A DNA stretch of 6,895 bases from Clostridia bacterium (lineage in GTDB: Bacteria; Bacillota; Clostridia; Oscillospirales; SIG627). Location: contig JAFQUW010000174.1 of NCBI GenBank assembly GCA_017408325.1, forward strand, positions 1-6,895. Direction: 5' to 3'. Every line of letters starts with the position of its first letter. The stretch's first letter is position 1. The notes beneath the pieces were generated by a model, which was not told the DNA's origin, made no database searches, and worked only from the letters and a program-made list of their open reading frames with translations. Of the stretch, positions 1-5,643 are shown in pieces. The position numbers and the translations under genes are program-made.

Positions 1-102
1 ATCCTTTGTCTTTATGGCATCCGGCGCACCATCGACTCTAAACACACGAAAGCAGGAAGAGATCAAGCAACATATCAGAAATATTGTAAACAGTCATTTC
101 AT
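1..102 (-). pseudogene. 5' end of a lipoprotein-like gene with TGA at codon 3 (partial, leaves the window)
   Basis: Reading from 102 downward, ATG overlaps the stop of the preceding lipoprotein gene by one base (TAATG), and a good ribosome binding site (GGGAG, 109-113) sits 6 nt upstream. The frame reads Met-Lys-stop and then stays open for 31 codons to the window edge. After the stop it encodes LFTIFLICCLISSC, a hydrophobic stretch ending in a lipobox (ISSC), followed by FRVFRVDGAPDAIKTKD. Aligned without gaps to the neighbouring signal MKRLALLFLSLLLLCGC, the lipid-accepting Cys falls at the same residue, 17, and the TGA falls on the Arg3 codon. One base change from CGA or TGG would explain it. 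Inference: a fifth lipoprotein gene inactivated by a nonsense mutation or affected by a base error. TGA is a normal stop in the other genes here, so recoding is unlikely. A competing out-of-frame ATG at 97 gives only 19 residues. The part beyond the signal is too short to classify. Confidence 0.5.
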
Positions 103-1046
103 TAAATTCTCCCTTTCGTTTCTGCAAATTGGAGAATATCGCCCGGTGTATCGTGGTAATAGTTGAGTTGTACCAACTCGATATCGGGGCGCGTCAACAA
201 TGCTTCTGCATAAGCGGCAAGCGTCTCATCGTCCACGTGTTCAAACTCGATGGCAAGGATTCGGTAAAATTTTCCCTGCCATGCGACGGAGTTTCGCTCC
301 GTTTCCGAAAGCCACTCTTCACACACGCCCATTTCGTTGACAACGTGCTCTCCCCTAAAAGGCGGGGATAGGAGGACGGAAACTTCCGTCGCCGAGATCT
401 CACAAAAATCCGCCGCCGCATAAGGGACGTGCGGATCGGAATAGTCCGCTTCCACAAACACCACGAGTGCATCGTTTGCGTGCGGTGTCAAAAGGCCGTC
501 GCGATCAAAGGGCAGTGTTGTGGCGTATCTTCCGTTTGCAACGCGGCCGTTCTCAATTTCCGCCACCTCGGGCATTTTGTTTAAGACATCGACGGCGTCT
601 CTGGCCGTCTGTTCCCCCGGCTCTTCAAAATACAAACGCAGTCTCCAGCGAAAATGCTCCGGCTTCCGCTCGGGGATGGAAAAGTAGGTATCCCAGTCTT
701 TTCCTTTCTCCATGTCGTAGCCGCCCGTCACGAGATACTCGATGCGCGAGAGGTCGATCCCCGGGAAATCCTCCTTTGTCGGTGGGTCGAGGTGGTCACT
801 TGCCGACGCCTTGAGCGTGACGCGCACGCTGTCGGTGGCAAACTCCTCGCGGCTGTCAAAATCGAGAAGGATCTTTTGATCCAAGGGATGGACGACCGCC
901 TCGCCCTCCGTCGTCTCGCCGCGCTCCTCCAAGGTGGGGGGCGAAAAGGAGGGCTTTTCCTCCACCGCCTGCGGCGCACAGCCGCAAAGGAGAAGAAGCG
1001 AAAGAAAAAGCAAGAAAAATCGCGGTGGTTTTTTGATTAACTTCAT
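102..1046 (-). CDS. Lipoprotein with two-copy degenerate domain (paralogue 1), function unknown
   Basis: A 314-residue predicted surface lipoprotein. The signal peptide (residues 1-22) has Lys/Arg residues, a Leu/Phe-rich core and the lipobox LCGC, with Cys23 as the lipid-accepting residue. Residues 24-57 are a Pro/Glu-rich linker. Domain 1 (about 72-166) contains VRVTLK, EDFPGI and a beta-alpha-beta segment beginning RWRLRLYF and ending VAEIEN. Domain 2 (about 192-296) repeats the plan weakly: LVVFVEADYSDPHVPY, then an FYRILAIEF strand, a helix and IELVQLNYY. The start is supported by AAGG 7 nt upstream. The gene follows the previous lipoprotein gene by 23 nt, so it is almost certainly co-transcribed with it. 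Domain 1 is close to identical to that of the three other lipoproteins here, whereas its signal peptide is the most divergent. The linker matches that of the gene at 3688-4659 rather than its immediate neighbour. I do not recognise a named family; the repeated beta-alpha-beta pattern loosely recalls protease-propeptide (inhibitor I9-like) domains. Confidence 0.9.
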   Translation of the reverse strand: MKLIKKPPRFFLLFLSLLLLCGCAPQAVEEKPSFSPPTLEERGETTEGEAVVHPLDQKILLDFDSREEFATDSVRVTLKASASDHLDPPTKEDFPGIDLSRIEYLVTGGYDMEKGKDWDTYFSIPERKPEHFRWRLRLYFEEPGEQTARDAVDVLNKMPEVAEIENGRVANGRYATTLPFDRDGLLTPHANDALVVFVEADYSDPHVPYAAADFCEISATEVSVLLSPPFRGEHVVNEMGVCEEWLSETERNSVAWQGKFYRILAIEFEHVDDETLAAYAEALLTRPDIELVQLNYYHDTPGDILQFAETKGRI

Positions 1047-1069
1047 ATAATCCTTCTATTTAAACACGC

Positions 1070-2335
1070 TCAATCAAAAAAGACAAAAAGGTATCCGAAG
1101 CCAACGTCCCGGACATCTTCCCGTTGATACAGATAGTGCATATAGGCCTCCAGTTCATCGTCCGCACAGACGGGGAGGGTCAAATAAATCCGGCGATTCG
1201 CTTCCTGTTCTACTCCTTGATCGGAGTCAAACAGTTCCGTGATCGGAACACCCGGAAAATCCTCCTTGGTATAAGGCGTTGACTTTTCGTGCAAGGGGTC
1301 GAGGCTCAAGATCAGTTCATCTCGAATACGCGCGAAGACTCTCTTGTCCGACCTCAAATACCCGCACCAATCGTTCGGCAGGATCTCAAGCCTCGTTTGT
1401 TTCCCGTCTTCCGTTTGGGCAGGCCGTGATATGGGAGGATACTCTTCAAAGGACAGTTCGCTGTATCTCGATTGGTAACCGACGTAACGGACGTCTTCTT
1501 TTTGTTGCAAGCGCCCTGCCCAACGGGCTACCTCCTCTTGCGAAAAGTCGGGGAAGAATAAACGGATCGTCCAACGGTATTCCGCAATTTCGTCCGGCGA
1601 AAAGAGGCCTTTCTTGCCCCAATGATAGGAATTAAACCCGTTTTCCACAATCGGTGTTACGACAGGATGGTTTGGCCAGCGCACCTCGGCCGTCACACCC
1701 TCGGGCAACGCCCCGAGATCCGAGAGGTCGTAGGGAACGTTCGGGTCAGAGTAGTCGCTCTTGACGGAAACGTACAGGCGATCCTTGTAATAATACTCCC
1801 CGTCGCGCGAGAGATAAGGAGAAAGATCCATCAACGGATAAACGTTTGCGTTCTCAATCTCCGCCACTTCGGGCATTTTGTTTAAGACGTCGACGGCGTC
1901 TCTGGCCGTCTCCTCCCCCGGCTCTTCAAAATACAAACGCAGTCTCCAGCGGAAGTACTCAGGCTTCCGCTCGGGGACGGAAAAGTAGGTGTCCCAGTCT
2001 TTTCCTTTCTCAATGTCGTAGCCGCCCGTGATGAGATACTCGATGCGCGAGAGGTCGATCCCCGGGAAATCCTCGGCCGTCGGCGGGTCGAGGTGGTCAC
2101 TTGCCGACGCTTTGAGCGTCACGCGCACGCTGTCGGTGGAAAAATCCTCGCGACTGTCAAAGTCGAGGAGGATCTTTTGATTCAAGGGCAGCGTTTCTTC
2201 TTCCGAAATGCTCTCACTGCCCTCGGCCTCGCTCTTCGGCTCGTCGAGCGGTGTCAAGGGGCTCTCCTCCCCCATCTGCGGCGCACAGCCGCAGAGGAGA
2301 AGAAGCGAGAGAAAAAGCAACGCCAGCCGTTTCAT
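1070..2335 (-). CDS. Lipoprotein with three-copy degenerate domain (paralogue 2), function unknown
   Basis: A 421-residue predicted lipoprotein, the longest of the four paralogues. The start at 2335 is chosen over an in-frame ATG 15 codons upstream, because a strong AAGGAGGA site lies 5 nt before it and the protein then begins MKRLALLFLSLLLLCGC, matching its relatives. Cys17 is the expected lipid anchor. An acidic Ser/Glu-rich linker (18-55) follows. Domain 1 (about 68-162) is nearly the same as in the paralogues. Domain 2 (about 185-288) contains LYVSVKSDYSDPNVPY and a YRWTIRLFF strand with EDVRYVGY after the helix. Domain 3 (about 338-421) contains DELILSL, PYTKEDFPGV and RRIYLTLPV followed by a helix and DVRDVGFGYLF at the C-terminus. 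The repeated plan suggests growth by internal duplication. It is the middle gene of a probable three-gene operon, 65 nt after the gene ending at 2401. Function unknown; an extracellular binding or inhibitory role is only a guess. Confidence 0.92.
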   Translation of the reverse strand: MKRLALLFLSLLLLCGCAPQMGEESPLTPLDEPKSEAEGSESISEEETLPLNQKILLDFDSREDFSTDSVRVTLKASASDHLDPPTAEDFPGIDLSRIEYLITGGYDIEKGKDWDTYFSVPERKPEYFRWRLRLYFEEPGEETARDAVDVLNKMPEVAEIENANVYPLMDLSPYLSRDGEYYYKDRLYVSVKSDYSDPNVPYDLSDLGALPEGVTAEVRWPNHPVVTPIVENGFNSYHWGKKGLFSPDEIAEYRWTIRLFFPDFSQEEVARWAGRLQQKEDVRYVGYQSRYSELSFEEYPPISRPAQTEDGKQTRLEILPNDWCGYLRSDKRVFARIRDELILSLDPLHEKSTPYTKEDFPGVPITELFDSDQGVEQEANRRIYLTLPVCADDELEAYMHYLYQREDVRDVGFGYLFVFFD

Positions 2336-2340
2336 AAAAT

Positions 2341-2348
2341 TCCTCCTT
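2341..2348 (-). promoter_or_regulatory. Ribosome binding site deciding the start at 2335
   Basis: AAGGAGGA read on the minus strand, 5 nt before the ATG at 2335. It is a near-perfect anti-16S match and fixes the lipoprotein start after the upstream in-frame ATG at 2380, which would add a non-signal basic extension. Confidence 0.85.
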
Positions 2349-2356
2349 CTTACTTT

Positions 2357-2373
2357 GATCGGTCGGACCAATC
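2357..2373. repeat. Short imperfect palindrome in the gap between paralogues 3 and 2
   Basis: GATCGGTC and GACCAATC are 8-base arms around a single G, with one mismatch. They lie 9 bases upstream of the Shine-Dalgarno site of the 1070-2335 gene. The loop is too small for a stable RNA hairpin and no T-run follows, so it is not a terminator. A protein-binding site or chance are both possible. Confidence 0.3.
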
Positions 2374-2400
2374 GTTTCATCGAATACTCCCAGCAGCGTT

Positions 2401-3369
2401 TTATCTGTCAAGTATGAGATTACCAGATTCTTCCGATTCATCCGGTTCTGCCAAATGCCCCACATACGACAAAGAAACGTCGAGAACGTCATCGCGCGCC
2501 TCCAACACGCGAACGTATTCTTTCAATTCCTCGTCGGTGGATCGGGGAAAATGCACGCGAACTTCCCACTGAAACGGTTGGTAGGATTTGTGTGCCTGAG
2601 ACGGAAAGACTCGGAAAAACGACTCGTTGATCCCATGCTCGTTCGGATTCCAAGAACACCGTAACGGCCAACTATGGTTATGAACAAATTGCACGGGAAG
2701 ATCCGGAAACTCCGACATCGTGTACGGATTGTGCGGATCGCTGTAATCCTGTGAAATGGTAACATATAGGGAAAAATCTGTGTGCTCCTGTTCCCAAAAC
2801 AAGCCGGAAAGCGGGTTCGGCGGCACGGCTTGGAGCTCTGCGTTTTCCACCTCGGCGACCGCATCCATCCCGTTTAACACGTCGACGGCCGCTCTTGCCG
2901 TCTCTTCGCTCGGGTGTTCAAAATACAGGCGCAGGCGCCAACGGAAGTGTTCGGGGTCGTGCTCGGGGGTGGCATACGCAGAGGGATCCTCGGGGTCGTA
3001 TTCCCAGCGGTCCGTAAAATACGCGTCCCAGTCGCGGCCCACCTCGGGGTCGTAACCTCCCGAGATGAGATACTCGATGCGCGAGATCTCAATGCCGGGG
3101 AAATCCTCCTTTGTCGGCGGGTCGAGGTGGTCACTGGCCGACGCTTTGAGCGTCACGCGCACGCTGTCGGTGGCAAACTCCTCGCGACTGTCAAAGTCGA
3201 GGAGGATCTTTTGATTCAAGGGCAGCGTTTCTTCTTCCGAAATGCTCTCACCGTCCTCGGCCTCGCTCTTCGGCTCGTCGAGCGGTGTCAAGGGGCTCTC
3301 CTCCCCCATCTGCGGCGCACAACCGCAGAGGAGAAGAAGCGAGAGAAAAAGCAACGCCAGCCGTTTCAT
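2401..3369 (-). CDS. Lipoprotein with two-copy degenerate domain (paralogue 3), function unknown
   Basis: A 322-residue predicted lipoprotein and first gene of the operon 3369-to-102. It begins MKRLALLFLSLLLLCGC (lipid Cys17), with AAGGAG 6 nt before the ATG. The acidic linker (18-55) is of the same type as in the 1070-2335 gene. Domain 1 (about 68-176) matches its paralogues but carries an insertion around 120-138, with an acidic/aromatic stretch (DRWEYDPEDPSAYATPEHD) before the FRWRLRLYF strand. Domain 2 (about 200-302) contains SLYVTISQDYSDPHNPY and a WEVRVHF strand, then a helix and DDVLDVSLSYV. The C-terminus ends in a short acidic tail. The gene has its own promoter and leader with an intrinsic terminator before the ribosome binding site, both nearly identical to those of the 3688-4659 gene. 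This points to duplication of the cassette together with the 5' half of the gene. No catalytic or metal-binding motif is visible. Function unknown. Confidence 0.92.
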   Translation of the reverse strand: MKRLALLFLSLLLLCGCAPQMGEESPLTPLDEPKSEAEDGESISEEETLPLNQKILLDFDSREEFATDSVRVTLKASASDHLDPPTKEDFPGIEISRIEYLISGGYDPEVGRDWDAYFTDRWEYDPEDPSAYATPEHDPEHFRWRLRLYFEHPSEETARAAVDVLNGMDAVAEVENAELQAVPPNPLSGLFWEQEHTDFSLYVTISQDYSDPHNPYTMSEFPDLPVQFVHNHSWPLRCSWNPNEHGINESFFRVFPSQAHKSYQPFQWEVRVHFPRSTDEELKEYVRVLEARDDVLDVSLSYVGHLAEPDESEESGNLILDR

Positions 3370-3464
3370 AAAAACTCCTTTTTACAAAAAAGCCGCAGAA
3401 CGCCCTTTTCGGGCTTCTGCGGCAAACAGACGATTGTGAAGCGGAACTCTTTGCCGCTTTGGAT
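3370..3464 (-). promoter_or_regulatory. 5' leader with putative transcription attenuator, copy B
   Basis: A leader of about 95 nt runs from the expected transcription start (near 3464) to the ATG at 3369. In RNA order it holds an early strand GCGGCAAA (3450-3457), which can fold locally (AAGCGG with CCGCTT, loop 9) or pair fully over 8 bp with TTTGCCGC (3419-3426), the 5' flank of the terminator. Then come the terminator and, immediately after its U-run, the ribosome binding site. Pairing of 3450-3457 with 3419-3426 would disrupt the terminator base, so the two folds exclude each other. No leader peptide with ATG is present. It does not show the AGGGTGGNACCGCG of T-box leaders, and I do not recognise another class. 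The effector is unknown. Confidence 0.6.
3386..3423 (-). terminator. Intrinsic terminator inside the leader, copy B
   Basis: On the minus strand GCCGCAGAA pairs with TTCTGCGGC and is extended by GCCC with GGGC, with one bulged G and a GAAAA loop. TTTTTT (3386-3391) follows. The stem (3392-3423) lies between the promoter at 3471-3499 and the ribosome binding site, 16 nt before the ATG, so every transcript from that promoter must pass it. Confidence 0.85.
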
Positions 3465-3470
3465 ACTTTT

Positions 3471-3499
3471 ATTGTATGAGAAAAGAGATTGCTTGTCAA
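3471..3499 (-). promoter_or_regulatory. Sigma-A promoter, copy B
   Basis: TTGACA (3494-3499) and TACAAT (3471-3476), separated by exactly 17 bp, on the minus strand. It drives the leader and the lipoprotein genes starting at 3369, 2335 and 1046. The -35 box contains the TGA stop of the small upstream ORF. Confidence 0.85.
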
Positions 3500-3681
3500 G
3501 GCAAACACGCGGCTTGCTTCTGCAATCTTTCTCGCAAAGTAAACGGAACTTTTTCTTCTTGCCATCTGGAAATGATCGCATTTTTCTCTGATTCCTCCGT
3601 TAAAAGAGCATTTACAGGAAAAGCGTTCATGCAAAAAATGGTTGCGAAAACAAATAACAGTACGCGTTTTATATATAACAT
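3496..3681 (-). CDS. Small putative secreted protein, possibly truncated
   Basis: A 61-residue ORF starting 6 nt after the stop of the 3688-4659 gene, with a weak GAGGG site just upstream. Residues 1-25 look like a signal peptide: Lys5/Arg6, then a hydrophobic core VLLFVFATIF and a plausible cleavage site at VNA. The remainder is charged (LLTEESEKN, RWQEEK). The last seven residues and the stop codon lie in the duplicated promoter block, and the stop is inside the -35 box. The region is visibly richer in A/T than the neighbouring genes. Inference: either a genuine small exported protein translated after the lipoprotein gene, or the 5' remnant of a longer gene whose end was replaced when the cassette was inserted. 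I do not recognise a family. The rest of the 318-base gap between the two lipoprotein genes is the promoter and leader described separately. Confidence 0.45.
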   Translation of the reverse strand: MLYIKRVLLFVFATIFCMNAFPVNALLTEESEKNAIISRWQEEKVPFTLRERLQKQAACLP

Positions 3682-3687
3682 TTTCCC

Positions 3688-4659
3688 TCACTTCACATAT
3701 TCCACAATGTTGTAATTCTCGTGTGGACTCGTAACCGGGTGTGATCCAACCTGTTGTTCGGTACAATTCTCTACATAGCATGGGTCGATCCAGCTGACGT
3801 CTTCCCGCTCATAAAGCAGGTTGGCGTATCGCTCCAACTCTTTGTCGGAAGAGGGCGGAAAAACAAGTTCAACTATGCAAGAAGAATAGTGTCTGTAAAA
3901 TGTGTGGATCGTTCCCATCTCTTCGTGCAGTCTGTAAGTTTCCAAAAGAGATTGCTCAATCCCGTTTTTATCCAATTGCGCTTCGGGGTCATAAAACCCC
4001 TCTCCCACCCACTTCACCTCAAGCACGGGAAGTTCGGGGAAATCAGCGGGGGCATACGGGACGTTCGGGTCAGCGCAATCTCCGTAAAACGTCACGTGTA
4101 AAGCATTGTTTCGGTGTCCGCGAAGAACAGACGAATCAAAGATGATTTTGCCGTTCCACCTTGGAAACATTCTATGTGTTTCAATCTCCGCCACTTCGGG
4201 CATTTTGTTTAAGACGTCGACGGCGTCTCTGGCCGTCTGTTCGCTCGGATTTTCAAAATACAGACGCAGTCTCCAGCGGAAGTACTCAGGCTTCCGCTCG
4301 GGGACGGAAAAGTAAGTGTCCCAGTCTTTTCCTTTCTCCGTGTCGTAGCCGCCCGTGACGAGATATTCGATGCGCGAGAGGTCGATCCCCGGGAAATCCT
4401 CCTTTGTCGGCGGGTCGAGGTGGTCACTGGCCGACGCTTTGAGCGTGACGCGCACGCTGTCGGTGGCAAACTCCTCGCGGCTGTCAAAATCGAGGAGGAT
4501 CTTTTGATCCAAGGGATGGACGACCGCCTCGCCCTCCGTCGTCTCGCCGCGCTCCTCCTCCAAGGTGGGGGGCGAAAAGGAGGGCTTTTCCTCCCCCATC
4601 TGCGGCGCACAGCCGCAGAGGAGAAGAAGCGAGAGAAAAAGCAACGCCAGCCGTTTCAT
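3688..4659 (-). CDS. Lipoprotein with two-copy degenerate domain (paralogue 4), function unknown
   Basis: A 323-residue predicted lipoprotein beginning MKRLALLFLSLLLLCGC (lipid Cys17), with AAGGAG 6 nt before the ATG. The linker (18-55) is rich in Pro, Glu and Thr and is shared with the 102-1046 gene, whereas its signal peptide and upstream leader match the 2401-3369 gene. That makes it a mosaic. Domain 1 (about 66-160) ends VAEIE. Domain 2 (about 185-296) contains ALHVTFYGDCADPNVPY and a CIVELVF strand, then a helix and EDVSWIDPCYVENC. It has more Cys residues in domain 2 (Cys195, 261, 294, 298) than its paralogues. No known active site is visible. It is the first lipoprotein gene after the metal transporter and has its own promoter, though readthrough from the transporter operon is possible because no other terminator separates them. 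Function unknown. Confidence 0.92.
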   Translation of the reverse strand: MKRLALLFLSLLLLCGCAPQMGEEKPSFSPPTLEEERGETTEGEAVVHPLDQKILLDFDSREEFATDSVRVTLKASASDHLDPPTKEDFPGIDLSRIEYLVTGGYDTEKGKDWDTYFSVPERKPEYFRWRLRLYFENPSEQTARDAVDVLNKMPEVAEIETHRMFPRWNGKIIFDSSVLRGHRNNALHVTFYGDCADPNVPYAPADFPELPVLEVKWVGEGFYDPEAQLDKNGIEQSLLETYRLHEEMGTIHTFYRHYSSCIVELVFPPSSDKELERYANLLYEREDVSWIDPCYVENCTEQQVGSHPVTSPHENYNIVEYVK

Positions 4660-4755
4660 AAAAACTCCTTTTTACAAAAAAGCCGCAGAACGCCCTCGTT
4701 CGGGCTTCTGCGGCAAACAGACGATTGTGAAGCGGAACTCTTTGCCGCTTTTGAT
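4660..4755 (-). promoter_or_regulatory. 5' leader with putative transcription attenuator, copy A
   Basis: Same layout as the leader before the 3369 start. The early strand GCGGCAAA (4741-4748) can fold locally (AAGCGG with CCGCTT) or pair with TTTGCCGC (4710-4717), which overlaps the 5' arm of the terminator. The terminator and ribosome binding site then follow directly. The two leaders are almost identical except in the terminator loop and near the start of transcription, as expected for a structured RNA or a recent copy. Termination here would also end any message running through from the metal transporter genes. Confidence 0.6.
4676..4714 (-). terminator. Intrinsic terminator inside the leader, copy A
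   Basis: GCCGCAGAA/TTCTGCGGC stem extended by GCCC/GGGC with one bulged G and a GAACGA loop (stem 4682-4714), followed by TTTTTT (4676-4681). The loop is one base longer than in copy B, while both arms are unchanged. It is the only recognisable terminator downstream of the transporter operon. Confidence 0.85.
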
Positions 4756-4761
4756 ACTTTT

Positions 4762-4790
4762 ATTGTATGGGAAAAGAGATCTCTTGTCAA
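4762..4790 (-). promoter_or_regulatory. Sigma-A promoter, copy A
   Basis: TTGACA (4785-4790) and TACAAT (4762-4767), 17 bp apart, minus strand. The spacer contains the palindrome AAGAGATCTCTT, which is not conserved in copy B (AAGCAATCTCTT), so it is probably not a shared operator. Confidence 0.85.
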
Positions 4791-4827
4791 GGCAAACACG
4801 CGGCTTGCTTCTTTTTGATTCCGACTG

Positions 4828-5643
4828 TCAGCGTCTTTTTTTCACGGCGCCGAGGGCGAGGGAGACGAGGTGGACGGCGGCGCCGACGAGCACGACCGAG
4901 GCGCCCGCGGGAAGCGAGAGATAAAAGGAAAGATAGAGCCCGACGACAAACGAGAGCACACCCAAGAGTGCAGACAGGATGACTGTCGCGCGAAACGAGC
5001 GGGTCAGACGGGCGGCCGACGAGGGCGCGAAGATGAGCAGCGCGCTGATGAGAAGGGCGCCGACGCTCTGCATCCCGACGACGACGATCACCGCCGAAAG
5101 CGCGGAGAGCGTCGTGCGGAAAAAGCCGCGGTGCGCCGTCTGCGCCTCAAAGAATTCCTCGTCGAAGGTCAGCGAGAAAAAGGCAGGATAGCACAGAAGG
5201 TAGATCAAAAAGACCGCGCCGCAGACGAAAAGCACCACGGGCGCCTCCGCGCTTGACACGGCGAGCACCGAGCCGAAGAGATAAGAATTTAAGTCGAAGT
5301 TCGTGCCGGAAAGGCTGACGGAGACCACGCCGACGGCAAGTCCCGCCGCAGAGAGCATCGCAACGGAGGCGTCCGCGCGCGCACCGCCCGAGGCAAGGCG
5401 CAAGAGCAAAAAAGCGGCAAGGATCACGACGGGGATCGCCACGGAAAGCGGGGCGGCGCCGACGGCGGCGGCGACGGCAACCGTGCCGAAGCCGACGTGG
5501 GACAGCCCGTCGCCGAGCATCGAAAAGCCTTTGAGGGTCAGGTGCGTTCCGACGAGGGCGGCAACGAGCGCGATGGACGCGCCGCAGACAAGCGCGGTGA
5601 CGAAAAATTGATACGCCAAGGGCGCGGCAAACAACTCAAACAT
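4828..5643 (-). CDS. znuB: Metal ABC transporter permease, ABC-3 family (ZnuB-like)
   Basis: A 271-residue integral membrane permease of the zinc/manganese/iron ABC-3 family, forming the channel through the cytoplasmic membrane and working with the ATPase encoded just upstream. Family hallmarks visible in order: GTHLTLKGFSMLGDGLSHVG after the first helices (about 32-51), RADASVAMLSAAGLAVGV (about 88-105), LNSYLFGSVLAVS, then GMQSVGALLISALLIFAP (the usual SVGxLLxxALLxxPA region) and LPAGASVVL near the C-terminus. Several Ala/Val/Leu-rich membrane helices lie between them. Length is normal for the family. The start at 5643 is preferred to an in-frame ATG 12 codons upstream, because GGGAGGT (5649-5655) lies 5 nt before it and the protein then starts MFELF, as family members do. 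It overlaps the ATPase gene by 8 nt, which indicates translational coupling. Zinc is the likely substrate given the Fur/Zur-type operator; manganese is not excluded. Confidence 0.93.
   Translation of the reverse strand: MFELFAAPLAYQFFVTALVCGASIALVAALVGTHLTLKGFSMLGDGLSHVGFGTVAVAAAVGAAPLSVAIPVVILAAFLLLRLASGGARADASVAMLSAAGLAVGVVSVSLSGTNFDLNSYLFGSVLAVSSAEAPVVLFVCGAVFLIYLLCYPAFFSLTFDEEFFEAQTAHRGFFRTTLSALSAVIVVVGMQSVGALLISALLIFAPSSAARLTRSFRATVILSALLGVLSFVVGLYLSFYLSLPAGASVVLVGAAVHLVSLALGAVKKRR

Larger units (their letters stand above)
2842..3521 (-). repeat. Duplicated cassette, copy B (promoter, leader, 5' half of lipoprotein gene)
   Basis: This segment and 4180-4812 share, in the same order, an upstream block starting AGAAGCAAGCCGCG, the -35/-10 boxes, the whole leader with its terminator, the ribosome binding site, the signal peptide and domain 1. 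Similarity stops abruptly at its upstream end (3521 here, 4812 in copy A) and fades after domain 1. The linker after the signal peptide differs between the copies, so it is not one clean recent duplication. The domain 1 coding part is also shared with 1850-2335 and 549-1046, which lack the promoter and leader. Confidence 0.85.
4180..4812 (-). repeat. Duplicated cassette, copy A (promoter, leader, 5' half of lipoprotein gene)
   Basis: Counterpart of 2842-3521. The shared block begins 16 bases downstream of the permease stop codon and covers the promoter, leader, terminator, ribosome binding site, signal peptide and domain 1. The spacer between -35 and -10, the terminator loop and the linker codons differ; stems and boxes are conserved. 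Confidence 0.85.

Noticed and set aside
2336..2380. N-terminal extension of the 1070-2335 lipoprotein from an upstream ATG
   Set aside because: It would put basic residues before the signal peptide and ignore the strong ribosome binding site before 2335.
3370..3464. T-box leader
   Set aside because: The leader is only about 95 nt, lacks the AGGGTGGNACCGCG element, and the downstream genes are not aminoacyl-tRNA or amino-acid genes.
2914..3591. Long plus-strand frames antisense to the lipoprotein genes
   Set aside because: They are antisense shadows of real minus-strand genes. They recur at each paralogue because the DNA is duplicated, and none has a ribosome binding site or domain.
102..4659. 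Lipoproteins as ZnuA-type binding proteins because of SDPH motifs near a zinc operon
   Set aside because: The His is not conserved (DPN in two paralogues), there is no His-rich loop, and the repeated short-domain plan differs from the ZnuA/TroA fold pattern.
4870..5611. Plus-strand frames opposite the permease gene
   Set aside because: Arg/Ala/Asp-rich translations typical of the antisense of a GC-rich membrane protein gene, with no supporting motif.
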